This document shows positions 53,450 through 61,865 of a stretch of 61,865 nt of DNA, piece by piece. The notes beneath the pieces were generated by a model. The model ran no database searches, had not been told where the DNA came from, and worked only from the letters and a program-made list of their open reading frames with translations. The stretch comes from Pseudobutyrivibrio sp. (GTDB lineage Bacteria; Bacillota; Clostridia; Lachnospirales; Lachnospiraceae): the NCBI GenBank assembly GCA_024697025.1, contig JAILGH010000059.1:1-61865 (forward strand), in the 5' to 3' direction. The position numbers and the translations under genes are program-made. Within the stretch, counting starts at the first letter, position 1. Each line of letters starts with the position of its first letter.

Positions 53450-54907
53450 CTAGAAAAGTGACTTAACTGTTGGGTAAAGCTTCTTGAACTCCTGATAACG
53501 CTCCTCGTATTTAGCTACAAGGTCAGCATCAGGCTCTACTGTAGTCTTTACCTTAACAAGCTTGTCACAAGCCTCTTCAACTGAAGCATACTCACCACAG
53601 CCAACTGCTGCAAGAATAGCTCCACCAAGACCTGGGCCTTCCTCATTCTCTAGGATATCAAGCTTAAGATTCATAACAGAAGCGATAATCTTCTGCCAAA
53701 GTGGAGACTTTGCACCACCACCGCAAATCTTAGAGCGCTCGATAACTATACCCTGTGAACGTGCAACCTCAAGGGAATCACGAAGACCAAATGCAACACC
53801 CTCAAGAACAGCCTGTGTCATATCCTCACGAGTTGTATCCATTGACATACCAATAAACATAGCACGTGCATCTGGATTGTTGTGAGGGCTACGCTCTCCC
53901 ATAAGATATGGAAGATAGAATACATGGTTCTCACCAAGATTCTTGATACCAGCCTGCTCTGCTGGATAATCCTTTGTCTTTAGGATGTCATCCATCCACC
54001 ACTTGTTACAGCTTGCTGCTGAAAGCATACAACCCATAAGGTGATAACCACCATCGGCATGGTCAAATGAATGAAGAGCATTTGCTGCATCAACAGTAAA
54101 GTTCTTGCTAGAGATAAAGATTGTACCTGATGTACCAATTGAAAGATTGCACTTACCCTCTCCAACTGTACCTGTACCAACTGCTGCAGCTGCGTTGTCA
54201 CCTGCACCAGCAATAATCTTAACATCGTTAGTGAATCCAAGCTCAGAAGCAACCTCTGGCTTGATGTTTCCAACTACTTCGTAACTCTCGTAAAGCTTTG
54301 GAAGCTGAGACTCTGAAACATGGCAAATATCCATCATTTCCTTGCTCCAGCATCTGTTCTTTACATCAAGTAAAAGCATACCGCTGGCATCAGAATAATC
54401 TGTGCAGAATGAACCTGAAAGCTTATAAGCAATATAATCCTTAGGAAGCATAATCTTTGCAACCTTTGCCCAAAGCTCTGGCTCGTTCTCCTGCATCCAA
54501 AGAATCTTTGGAGCAGTGAAACCTGCGAATGCAATATTAGCTGTGTAATTAGAAAGCTTGTCTTTACCAATTACAGTGTTGAGATAATCTGTCTCTTTGC
54601 CTGTACGTCCATCATTCCAAAGAATTGCTGGACGAATAACATTATCATCTGCATCAAGTGTAACAAGACCATGCATCTGACCGCCGAAAGAAATACCAGC
54701 TACCTGGCTCTTATCAACCTCTGATGTGAGCTCCTTGATACCTGCTACAACCTGTGTCCACCAATCAGCTGGGCTCTGCTCAGACCAACCTGGATGTGGA
54801 AAGCTAAGGCCATATTCTTTTGAAACGATTTTCTTGATAGCGCCGTTGCCTTCCATAAGAAGGAGCTTTACAGCGGATGTACCAAGATCTACTCCAATAT
54901 AATACAT
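53450..54907 (-). CDS. xylB: xylulokinase (FGGY family)
   Basis: A 485-residue carbohydrate kinase phosphorylating D-xylulose to xylulose 5-phosphate. GVDLGTSAVK opens the first domain; the catalytic base is D237 (GAGDNAAAAVGTG); MHGLVTLD at 78-85 matches xylulokinases. It lies 127 bases after a fucose-isomerase-family gene on the same strand. Activity on D-ribulose is possible given that partner. Confidence 0.88.
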   Translation of the reverse strand: MYYIGVDLGTSAVKLLLMEGNGAIKKIVSKEYGLSFPHPGWSEQSPADWWTQVVAGIKELTSEVDKSQVAGISFGGQMHGLVTLDADDNVIRPAILWNDGRTGKETDYLNTVIGKDKLSNYTANIAFAGFTAPKILWMQENEPELWAKVAKIMLPKDYIAYKLSGSFCTDYSDASGMLLLDVKNRCWSKEMMDICHVSESQLPKLYESYEVVGNIKPEVASELGFTNDVKIIAGAGDNAAAAVGTGTVGEGKCNLSIGTSGTIFISSKNFTVDAANALHSFDHADGGYHLMGCMLSAASCNKWWMDDILKTKDYPAEQAGIKNLGENHVFYLPYLMGERSPHNNPDARAMFIGMSMDTTREDMTQAVLEGVAFGLRDSLEVARSQGIVIERSKICGGGAKSPLWQKIIASVMNLKLDILENEEGPGLGGAILAAVGCGEYASVEEACDKLVKVKTTVEPDADLVAKYEERYQEFKKLYPTVKSLF

Positions 54908-54944
54908 AATAATTCTCCTTTTTTATTCAACTCCACAAGACGGG

Positions 54945-55031
54945 AAAGCGCACCCATTATAATCCCCTGTGGGGAAGAGGGGTGCGCTGTGGCAATATAA
55001 AATCATACTAGCAAGCTAGTTGATTTTATAT
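54945..55031 (-). other. two intercistronic hairpins between isomerase and xylB
   Basis: Just after the isomerase stop, ATATAAAATCA/TGATTTTATAT plus ACTAGC/GCTAGT form a stem of 17 pairs with one bulge (about 54999-55031). Then GCGCACCC/GGGTGCGC encloses CCCC/GGGG (about 54945-54985). Neither is followed by a T-run, so they look like mRNA processing or stability elements. Confidence 0.6.
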
Positions 55032-55034
55032 ATG

Positions 55035-56519
55035 CTATTTCCATGGATTCTCTGTAGGATATCTTACACCTGCAGGCTGGTTGTATCCGATTTCGTCAAC
55101 ATCTACTCCGATGTACTTAAATACCTCAAAGAGTGACTTTCCGAAGTGACCGAATGCAACAGCACCGTGATGTGGGAATCCCTTTTCGATTAACCAGTGG
55201 CGATAGAAGCGTCCCATTTCTGGAATAGCAAATACACCGATTGAACCGAATGACTTTGTACGAACGTCAAGTACTTCACCCTGAGCGATATAAGCGCGAA
55301 GCTTGTTGTCAGCTGTAGACTGAAGTCTGAAGAATGTGATGTCGCCAGGAGCGATATCGCCTTCAAGTGTTCCGTTTGTAACCTCGATAGGAAGTGCACG
55401 AGCCATAATCTTCTGGTACTTCATCTCACAGAACGCAAGCTTCTTAGAGCATGTATTTCCGCAGTGGAAGCCCATGAATGTATCCTCAAGTGTGTAATCT
55501 GTCTTACCCTTGATTTCCTCGTTGTACATATCCTTAGGTACTGAGTTGTTGATATCGAGAAGTGTTACGATATCGTCTGATACAACTGTACCAATAAACT
55601 CTGAAAGACATCCATAGATATCAACCTCACATGATACAGGGATTCCTTCACCTGTAAGACGTGAGTTAACATAACAAGGAACAAAGCCAAACTGTGTCTG
55701 GAATGCAGGCCAGCACTTACCAGCGATTGCTACGTATTTACGATATCCCTTGTGATCGCGAACCCAATCCTTAAGTGTAAGCTCGTACTGAGCAAGCTTC
55801 TCAAGAACCTCTGGCTTCTTGTTACCAGCGCCAAGTTCCTTTTCCATATCTGCAACAACTTCTGGGATACGTGAATCACCAGCGTGCTTGTTGAATGCTT
55901 CGAAAAGATCAAGCTCTGAGTTCTCCTCGATTTCAACACCAAGGTTGTAAAGCTGCTTGATAGGTGCATTACAAGCAAGGAAGTTGAGTGGACGTGGACC
56001 AAAGCTGATGATCTTAAGATCTGAAAGTGCGATTACGGCACGAGCGATTGGCTCGAACTCATGAATCATATCTGCACAATCCTCAGCATCTCCAACTGGA
56101 TACTCTGGGATATAAGCCTTAATATTGCGAAGCTGTAAGTTGTAGCTTGCATTAAGCATTCCGCAATAAGCATCTCCTCTGCCATCAAGAAGGCTGTTAC
56201 CAGACTCCTCAGCAGCTGCTACGAACATCTTAGGTCCGTCAAAGTGCTTTGCAAGAAGTGTCTCAGAAATTTCTGGACCGAAGTTTCCTAAATATACGCA
56301 AAGTGCATTACATCCAGCTTTCTTGATATCCTCAAGAGCCTGTACCATGTGAATTTCGCTTTCTACGATACATACTGGGCACTCATAAATGTGCTCGCTA
56401 CCATATTTCTTTGTATAGGCCTCGATAAGTGCCTTTCTACGATTTACTGATAAACTTTCTGGAAAGCAGTCACGAGAAACTGCTACAACACCAATTTTAA
56501 CGTTTGGCATATTGTTCAT
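55035..56519 (-). CDS. L-fucose/D-arabinose isomerase family protein
   Basis: A 494-residue aldose-ketose isomerase of the FucI fold. The N-terminal domains (GVVAVSRDCFPESL) and a C-terminal fucose-isomerase domain (FFRLQSTADNKLRAYIAQGEVLD ... HHGAVAFGHFGKSL) are present. FucI relatives convert L-fucose/L-fuculose and D-arabinose/D-ribulose with Mn. Pairing with xylulokinase hints at a pentose, perhaps D-xylose or D-arabinose, but this is inference. AAGGAGGG precedes the ATG. Confidence 0.82.
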   Translation of the reverse strand: MNNMPNVKIGVVAVSRDCFPESLSVNRRKALIEAYTKKYGSEHIYECPVCIVESEIHMVQALEDIKKAGCNALCVYLGNFGPEISETLLAKHFDGPKMFVAAAEESGNSLLDGRGDAYCGMLNASYNLQLRNIKAYIPEYPVGDAEDCADMIHEFEPIARAVIALSDLKIISFGPRPLNFLACNAPIKQLYNLGVEIEENSELDLFEAFNKHAGDSRIPEVVADMEKELGAGNKKPEVLEKLAQYELTLKDWVRDHKGYRKYVAIAGKCWPAFQTQFGFVPCYVNSRLTGEGIPVSCEVDIYGCLSEFIGTVVSDDIVTLLDINNSVPKDMYNEEIKGKTDYTLEDTFMGFHCGNTCSKKLAFCEMKYQKIMARALPIEVTNGTLEGDIAPGDITFFRLQSTADNKLRAYIAQGEVLDVRTKSFGSIGVFAIPEMGRFYRHWLIEKGFPHHGAVAFGHFGKSLFEVFKYIGVDVDEIGYNQPAGVRYPTENPWK

Positions 56520-56635
56520 TGTTATTACCCTCCTTAATACTGACCTTCTAAAAAGAAAGCCCTTAAAACGTTTTTCTTTATGGTCCTATATTAGCAAAAT
56601 TATTTTCCTACAGACTTTTTAATCTTTACTATGTG

Positions 56636-56653
56636 ATGTCATTTTTTTGACAT
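56636..56653. promoter_or_regulatory. inverted repeat in divergent promoter region
   Basis: ATGTCA, six T, TGACAT is a perfect palindrome in the 252-base gap between the isomerase and acyltransferase genes. It could be the site of a sugar regulator. A CcpA-like fragment AAAAACGTTTTAAG lies nearer the isomerase start. Confidence 0.45.
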
Positions 56654-56771
56654 TTTATTCTAAAATATTTTAAAATCGACTAGATTTATTTTTACTAATG
56701 CTTATAATTCATTAAGTATCTTGTTTAAAACAACATTTGTTTTACTAAAATATAGATAATAGGAGTTTTAT

Positions 56772-57920
56772 ATGCCTGAGAAAAAAATTCGTTCATCTAA
56801 TATAGAATTATTGCGAATAGTTGCAATGCTTATGATTATCGTTTATCACATCCTGATCCATTGCATCAATGTACAGTTAATAAACACCAGCTCCATAGAA
56901 AAGCTGCAGAATGGCTGGTTCAATAATCCTACATATTATAATGAACTTTTATTTTTGGAATTGCTTATGCCTCTTGGCCTGGTTGGAAATGCAATATTCG
57001 TCATGATTTCGGGATATTTCATGGCCGAGCGAGAAATTGATATTTTGAAAGTATCTAAGAAATTATTATCCCAGCTTGTGTTTGCAGGCACCACACTTGT
57101 TTTGGTGTCAGCCATATTCATATATAAAAACACCGATATTTCTACCACAGAAAATCTATTCAGCTATATCAGAATCCAATACATTAATAAAATGTCCTGG
57201 TTCGTGGGTTATTACCTTATTATAATTCTGATAGCTTTCATGTGGCTCAATAGCTTTCTTTCAAAGCTGGATCAGAAAAAATACCTAGGATTTCTTGTTA
57301 CGCTGCTTGCAATATCTCAGCTTAGTTGGTCGGGTTCTCTTTTGGACAGCCTGGCCACCGGTATGCGAACAGTCTTCATCGGTCTGTTCCTTTATGCCAT
57401 GGGCGGCTACATGAAAAAATACAATCCATTTGAAAAGGTCAGAGGCTATGTTTTTATTGTAATAATCGTGGCTACCAATATTCTAATTGGAATTTCCTAC
57501 CACAACACTGTTATAGGAAAAATCCAAACCTACTACTACAATACCGACACCTTAAAACTGCCACCCGCCGATTTCATTCAGTCCGTACCCAAATTCGAAA
57601 ACTATAGCTTTGTTGTAGTTATTTTGGGTATATGTATTTTTGAGTTGTTCCTGCGCATTAAAATGCCATCTCTGAAAATTATCAATGCCATTGCCCAGGC
57701 AACCTTCATGATTTACCTTATTCATGATAACGGCTTTGTGTATAGTATATGGCTCACAAGGGATTGGATTACTGTTCTTTACAACGATTTCCACCAGTTC
57801 GTAAAGGAATTATGCATTTGTGCCTTAGCAGTATTTGGACTTGGATTAGTCATCTATGCTATCTACATAATCCTCACCATATTGTTAAAAAAGACACGTT
57901 TCTTATATATGAAAGAATAA
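56772..57920 (+). CDS. membrane acyltransferase 3 family protein
   Basis: A 382-residue integral membrane protein with about ten segments. The opening SSNIELLRIVAMLMIIVYHILIHC has the family's Arg and catalytic-type His. Relatives O-acetylate exopolysaccharide or wall polymers. It is a single gene with its own terminator. Confidence 0.88.
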   Translation: MPEKKIRSSNIELLRIVAMLMIIVYHILIHCINVQLINTSSIEKLQNGWFNNPTYYNELLFLELLMPLGLVGNAIFVMISGYFMAEREIDILKVSKKLLSQLVFAGTTLVLVSAIFIYKNTDISTTENLFSYIRIQYINKMSWFVGYYLIIILIAFMWLNSFLSKLDQKKYLGFLVTLLAISQLSWSGSLLDSLATGMRTVFIGLFLYAMGGYMKKYNPFEKVRGYVFIVIIVATNILIGISYHNTVIGKIQTYYYNTDTLKLPPADFIQSVPKFENYSFVVVILGICIFELFLRIKMPSLKIINAIAQATFMIYLIHDNGFVYSIWLTRDWITVLYNDFHQFVKELCICALAVFGLGLVIYAIYIILTILLKKTRFLYMKE

Positions 57921-57922
57921 GC

Positions 57923-57954
57923 AAAAGGCTCTGGGAAATCCCCAGAGCCTTAAT
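57923..57954. terminator. bidirectional terminator
   Basis: AAGGCTCTGGG (57925-57935) pairs with CCCAGAGCCTT (57941-57951). It serves the convergent acyltransferase and AraC genes. Confidence 0.85.
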
Positions 57955-58791
57955 TTATCCCTTATTTTCTTTTTTTCTGTACTCACTAGGTAGCACGCCG
58001 TATTTCTCTCGGAAAGCATTCGAGAATGCCTTGGAATTAGGGAAACCGTTGCCCAGTGCAATGTCTACAATCTGTCCACCTGTTTCCTCCAGCTCGCGAA
58101 CCGCATGCTCTAAACGAATACCAAGAAGATAATCCTTGAAATTGATACCTGCATGCTTTTGGAACATTCGAGACAGATATGAAGGTGAATAGCTAAACTG
58201 TTCTGCCATCATCTCAAGGGATAATGGTTCAGAATAGTGGTCCTTCATATATCTGGTGATGTTTGAAAGCTTTTTCAGCTGCTTATTACTCTTAAGAATA
58301 TCCTCGTTTACATTAAACTTACGATACTTTGTAACGAGTATATACAAAAGCTCATAATAAAGGCTGAGAACCTGCAGCTTATTGCCCTCCTCACCATTGG
58401 TATAAATAAGGTACATTTCCTGAAGCAGGGTGAACACACGATGATCTGTTTCCCTGTCCCCATGCGAGAACCAAATGAACTGATCATCCGTGAAATACTC
58501 TGAGAATGTATCCTGTGGAATCTGTAAAACCACTGTCTTGTTCTTATTAGGGGCCACAATACTGTGAACCTCATTGCTGTTGACAATGACAAACTCGCCC
58601 CCCTGTAAAGGGAATTTTTTGTCATGCAGTGTGAATTCCAGCTTTCCTTCCCACACAGCAAATATTTCAATTGAACGATGCCAATGCTTATCTCTTATAT
58701 AATTTCCATTCGCTCCTTCGAAAGAAAAAAGTTTGAATGGAAGGCCTGCATCAGTAACAACCACCTCATGCTGATAATTCTTTAAATCCAT
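57955..58791 (-). CDS. AraC family regulator with cupin sensor
   Basis: A 278-residue regulator. An AraC-type cupin domain (about 10-150: HWHRSIEIFAVWEGKLEFTLHDKKFPLQGGEFVIVNSNEVHSI) is followed by two helix-turn-helix motifs (about 175-272: SLEMMAEQFSYSPSYLSRMFQKHAGINFKDYL and IVDIALGNGFPNSKAFSNAFREKYG). It probably responds to a sugar. It directly follows the GNAT gene. A link to the nearby xylulokinase pair is possible. Confidence 0.9.
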   Translation of the reverse strand: MDLKNYQHEVVVTDAGLPFKLFSFEGANGNYIRDKHWHRSIEIFAVWEGKLEFTLHDKKFPLQGGEFVIVNSNEVHSIVAPNKNKTVVLQIPQDTFSEYFTDDQFIWFSHGDRETDHRVFTLLQEMYLIYTNGEEGNKLQVLSLYYELLYILVTKYRKFNVNEDILKSNKQLKKLSNITRYMKDHYSEPLSLEMMAEQFSYSPSYLSRMFQKHAGINFKDYLLGIRLEHAVRELEETGGQIVDIALGNGFPNSKAFSNAFREKYGVLPSEYRKKENKG

Positions 58792-59538
58792 CTAACTCAT
58801 CTCCATAAAATATCTACAATCGCCGTCAGGCTGATACCCATCCAGATTAAACCCCAGCTTTTCCAGGAGCCTGCGGCTCGCGATATTTTTAGGATCACAT
58901 CTGGCGATAAGGCTTGTTAGCCCATATCGTTCTCTGGCAAGTCTTACGATTTCAGAACACACCTCGTAAGCTAACCCCTCTTGCCAGCGGTCGGACGCTA
59001 TGCAAAATCCAAGCTCTGCCTGCCCGTCCCTTTTACAGGTTTCACGCACTTCTATGCCTGCTCGACCAATTAGTTCATCTGTGATTGTATCATAAATCAA
59101 CCACATTCCAAACCCATATAGTTTATAAATATACCGGATATAATTTAGTTCATAGGCCTTTTCTTCCTCGTATTCAAAAAGCGGCTCCATGTAATCCGTC
59201 ATATGCGGTTTGGCATATAGCGCGAATAAATCATCAAGGTCATCCATACCAAATTCTCTGATATGTGTGCGTTTTGTATCAGATATGTCGAGGGGAATCC
59301 CCCTGCATCTTCTGTAGATATCTTCAAAATCCTCGTCATCCACATCATCCACATTGAGAAGAATGTGGTCGCACTTAAGATAACCTGAGCCCTCATGCTC
59401 GAAGGCTGCCACCGGAATATTTCTATTGTTGCACTCATCAATAACAGCCTGGCTGTCCGTGAGTATAAGAATACCCATAGGATAGTCAGGCTGTAAATCG
59501 TCTAATGAAGTTACTCTAATAATATCTTTTAAATACAT
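58792..59538 (-). CDS. GNAT acetyltransferase with N-terminal extension
   Basis: A 248-residue protein. The GNAT fold occupies about residues 90-245 (HIREFGMDDLDDLFALY ... ELGFCIASDRWQEGLAYEVCSEIVRLA ... NIASRRLLEKLGF), as in RimJ/RimL-type enzymes. The first 85 residues look like a small alpha/beta unit (LILTDSQAVIDECNNRNIPVAAFEHEG) of the kind fused to GNATs in Clostridia. The ATG at 59538 is preferred. Substrate unknown. Confidence 0.82.
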   Translation of the reverse strand: MYLKDIIRVTSLDDLQPDYPMGILILTDSQAVIDECNNRNIPVAAFEHEGSGYLKCDHILLNVDDVDDEDFEDIYRRCRGIPLDISDTKRTHIREFGMDDLDDLFALYAKPHMTDYMEPLFEYEEEKAYELNYIRYIYKLYGFGMWLIYDTITDELIGRAGIEVRETCKRDGQAELGFCIASDRWQEGLAYEVCSEIVRLARERYGLTSLIARCDPKNIASRRLLEKLGFNLDGYQPDGDCRYFMEMS

Positions 59539-59558
59539 TATTTCTCTCATCAAATATA

Positions 59559-60263
59559 TTAATCATCTCTGCTTCTGCCATTTACAAGCATTACCAATCT
59601 AAGAAGCTGAAGTATGGTTGCAAACAAAGCTGCCACATAGGTAAGTGCTGCTGCAGTAAGTACCTTTTTAGCACCTGCATGCTCATCACCATCCAAAATA
59701 TGATCCCTCTCAAGAATCTTAAGAGCTCTGGCACTGGCATCAAACTCAACTGGAAGTGTTATGAGTTGGAAGGCAACAACGAATGTAAAAAGAAAAATAC
59801 CAAGCTGTGCCAAAGGTGTGTACCCGATAATAAGACCAATCAGGATAACAGGCCATGAAATCCATGAACCAATATTAGCCAAAGGTACTGATGCTGAACG
59901 AAGCTTTAAAGGCGCATACCCCTCCTGGTGCTGAATGGCGTGACCACATTCATGAGCAGCTACTCCAAGGGCAGCTACGCTGGTCTGACCATAAACTGCA
60001 TCTGAAAGTCTTAAAACCTTTTCGTTAGGTGAATAATGATCTGTAAGATTACCTCTGATTCGTTCTATTCTAACATCATAGATTCCTGCAGAATGAAGTA
60101 TGTGCTCTGCCACCTCATTGGATGTTATTCCTCTATAATTTTTAATTCTACTGAATTTATTGTATGTACTTCTAACATTCATGGAAGCAAGTCCACTAAT
60201 AGCTGCACCGATTAAAACAAGTATGATTGTCCAATCATAGCCAAAACCATATCCGTAGTACAT
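59559..60263 (-). CDS. membrane zinc metallopeptidase (YugP-like)
   Basis: A 234-residue membrane protein. H104-E105-x-x-H108 (AHECGHAIQHQEG) is the zinc site; a Glu further on (LPVEFDASARA) is the likely third ligand. Hydrophobic segments lie at about 11-27, 125-170 and 205-225. The ATG at 60263 follows AGGAGG, which the 60278 reading would place inside the gene. The biological substrate is unknown. Confidence 0.9.
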   Translation of the reverse strand: MYYGYGFGYDWTIILVLIGAAISGLASMNVRSTYNKFSRIKNYRGITSNEVAEHILHSAGIYDVRIERIRGNLTDHYSPNEKVLRLSDAVYGQTSVAALGVAAHECGHAIQHQEGYAPLKLRSASVPLANIGSWISWPVILIGLIIGYTPLAQLGIFLFTFVVAFQLITLPVEFDASARALKILERDHILDGDEHAGAKKVLTAAALTYVAALFATILQLLRLVMLVNGRSRDD

Positions 60264-60366
60264 ATTAATCCTCCTCATTTCTTATTGATTATACCAATAG
60301 TATAAATGTATTCCCTAAATAATACTAATAAAAAAATATAAAAGTTTTATAAAGCGAAACGGCAAA

Positions 60367-60395
60367 TAAAAAACCCTCTGGCCTTAGCCAGAGGG
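60367..60395 (-). terminator. terminator of secreted-protein gene
   Basis: On the minus strand CCCTCTGGC taag GCCAGAGGG followed by seven T, 8 bases after the stop. Confidence 0.9.
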
Positions 60396-60402
60396 TGGAT
60401 TA

Positions 60403-61641
60403 TCAGTCGACATCGATTCGACAACTCATTGTATATATTTTTCCATTTGATTTTTTCATACGGACCGTGACATTTGATGCACCAGAATTGTTAGCCGTCA
60501 TGACGCCCTTGGCATCCACGGTAAGCACTCCGCCATTTGATGATTTATAGGTGACCGTGTAATCCTTATCCGTGCTATTAAGATATTCCATATCAATTGC
60601 AATCTGTGCTGTAGAGCCCTTCTTCATAGAATAAGAAGAGTCATCCGGAAGTGTAACATTTCCTGTATTGGTACCATTATTCGCATAGGATGCTTTTTTT
60701 ATGGTCTTTGCTTTTTCTGCTGTGTTACTTGCAGCCTTTGTGTTTTTTTCATCTGTGTCCTTGGCATCCGTATTTGTAGCCTTTGTATCTGTATTAGCGT
60801 CACTGGCCTTAGTATCACTTTTTGCAGTGTTTTCATCTGTCTTAGAAGTGGTAGTAGTACTATTTTTTGTATCGTCTACCTCTACCTCGCCAAGCTTTAC
60901 ATACATAGCTGGTCTGATGGCATCGCCACTATAGTAGTATTGGCGATATATCATTTTATCCCTCTCGTTTACAAAAAGTCCCTGCACTGGATCATCGTAG
61001 GCATTTGTTCGAAGTGGCCATATATTCGACGACTCTGAAAAGCCCATTTTATCCTTATATTTAATATATTCATCCACTGACATGAAAAAGATATAGTCTG
61101 ATGTGGTGGTCTGCGAATTGTATATAGCCATATTGATGGAATTCTTAGCAGTTCCCTTCGCAAATAAAGCATCTAATTCCTTATTGTGATAATAATTCAG
61201 GATACTGCTTCTGGCATCCTTTTCCGAGAGAGTTGTTTTTTGTATCATCTCTCGTTCTTCGTCAGTAAAATTATTGCGATAGAACACCTCGTTACACCAT
61301 CCTCGCCAATAATTCTCCGACCATCTGACATAACCCGCCGTTTGTCCTGTATTGCGATACAGTTGATCGATTGAACGTCTATAATCTGTGATTGAAATTG
61401 TTGATAACGCCTTTCTTCCAACGACAAAAGCTATTTTTGTTTTATCATCATATTCAAGAATGGTCCAGCTTAAAACCTTGCCATCCAGCACACCAAAGGA
61501 AATATTATCCCCCACCGCATAGGTCGCTCCCTTATCCTTTTTCGCCTGTGCCTCTATTGGCAACAATACAAAACTCGCGCATGTAACGAAAGCAAGCAAT
61601 ATAGCCAATATAGATTTTTTCACGCAAACTAACCTTTTCAT
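60403..61641 (-). CDS. secreted DUF6273-like protein with Ig-like domain
   Basis: A 412-residue exported protein. A signal peptide (to about residue 34, AQA) leads to a DUF6273-like domain (about 40-250: GDNISFGVLDGKVLSWTILEYDDKTKIAFVVG ... WRGWCNEVFYRNNFTDEEREMI). A Thr/Lys/Asp-rich linker (about 255-320) precedes a BIG2-type Ig-like domain (about 335-412). The ATG at 61641 has GAGGG upstream; a GTG at 61692 would add 17 polar residues before the signal. It is probably displayed at the cell surface. Confidence 0.8.
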   Translation of the reverse strand: MKRLVCVKKSILAILLAFVTCASFVLLPIEAQAKKDKGATYAVGDNISFGVLDGKVLSWTILEYDDKTKIAFVVGRKALSTISITDYRRSIDQLYRNTGQTAGYVRWSENYWRGWCNEVFYRNNFTDEEREMIQKTTLSEKDARSSILNYYHNKELDALFAKGTAKNSINMAIYNSQTTTSDYIFFMSVDEYIKYKDKMGFSESSNIWPLRTNAYDDPVQGLFVNERDKMIYRQYYYSGDAIRPAMYVKLGEVEVDDTKNSTTTTSKTDENTAKSDTKASDANTDTKATNTDAKDTDEKNTKAASNTAEKAKTIKKASYANNGTNTGNVTLPDDSSYSMKKGSTAQIAIDMEYLNSTDKDYTVTYKSSNGGVLTVDAKGVMTANNSGASNVTVRMKKSNGKIYTMSCRIDVD

Positions 61642-61769
61642 ACTCTTTCCCTCAATATCTCCACAATCTGCAGTTTTAGCCATATTCTCCACTTTGTAAT
61701 TTCATAGTAGACTTACGAAAAATTAAAGTCAAACGAAAGGCAAAAAATTAACAAATTTGTCACGATTGA

Positions 61770-61798
61770 TTGTAAAAATAGATTTCAGTTGATATACT
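61770..61798 (+). promoter_or_regulatory. promoter of the gene at the right edge
   Basis: TTGTAA (61770-61775), 17 bases, TATACT (61793-61798). Confidence 0.55.
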
Positions 61799-61832
61799 AG
61801 TGAAAGTTTTTCGTTTTTTTAAGGAGTTATAC

Positions 61833-61865
61833 ATGACAAAAAAAGATATGCTTAAACTACTGCGC
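61833..61865 (+). CDS. start of a gene cut by the window edge
   Basis: AAGGAG (61821-61826) precedes ATG at 61833, which opens MTKKDMLKLLR and continues beyond the window. Too short to identify. Confidence 0.6.
   Translation, partial: MTKKDMLKLLR

Overview
The window reads as chromosomal DNA of a low-GC anaerobic Firmicute. The best fit is a rumen or gut Lachnospiraceae of the Butyrivibrio/Pseudobutyrivibrio kind. The reasons are: HrcA/CIRCE heat-shock control, strong GGAGG ribosome sites, the anaerobic ThiH route to thiazole, an FMN/Fe-S PyrDB-PyrK dihydroorotate dehydrogenase, a MecA adaptor, a DUF6465 histone-like protein and a conserved Clostridia microprotein. The genus is inferred from gene content only. 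No rRNA, tRNA, CRISPR array, phage or insertion sequence is visible.

Layout. 1-5 kb: a CIRCE-controlled small heat-shock protein; a LexA-type promoter driving a Y-family polymerase and its small partner; a ZIP metal transporter; a protein of unknown function with a clamp-binding-like motif; a nicotinamidase-like hydrolase. 5-9 kb: trehalose PTS (treC, treB, treR) with palindromic operators. 9-16 kb: mecA, pyrimidine genes (pyrC-pyrF-pyrK-pyrD) and aspartate kinase. 15.7-19 kb: an ABC uptake system preceded by a 600-base non-coding region with its own promoter, a folded RNA and five stacked hairpins. 19-30 kb: proC, an aspartate aminotransferase, rarA, a 33-residue microprotein, a duplicated-domain secreted protein, yqeY, a flavin reductase, an EamA exporter, a MerR regulator with its aldo/keto reductase, and a ToxN/AbiQ-like protein. 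30-37 kb: a histone-like protein, a beta-helix secreted protein with a repetitive acidic and poly-His tail, and a zinc uptake operon (small Cys/His protein, znuA, znuC, znuB, lipoprotein). 37-44 kb: a nine-gene thiamine operon (thiW-M-E-D-S-F-G-H-C) behind a TPP riboswitch with a terminator. 44-53 kb: a PatB-type C-S lyase, DUF3737, a hydrolase-membrane fusion, CIRCE-controlled clpB, a mini-rubredoxin and a YtrA-type GntR/ABC cassette. 53-62 kb: xylulokinase with a fucose-isomerase-family enzyme, a membrane acyltransferase, an AraC regulator, a GNAT enzyme, a membrane zinc peptidase, a secreted Ig-like protein and the first codons of one more gene.

The genes are mostly housekeeping and sugar or cofactor metabolism. 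The unexplained material lies between genes: tightly packed arrays of perfect hairpins, some in related copies at distant sites and one pair with a compensatory base change; an isolated 29-bp perfect inverted repeat; a leader that may hide a ribosome site; and a promoter-driven structured RNA I cannot assign to a known family. The best candidates for something undescribed are the RNA and hairpin array at 18.6-18.95 kb, the covarying hairpin repeat at 25.1 and 29.6 kb, and the extended ToxN-like protein at 29.7-30.5 kb.
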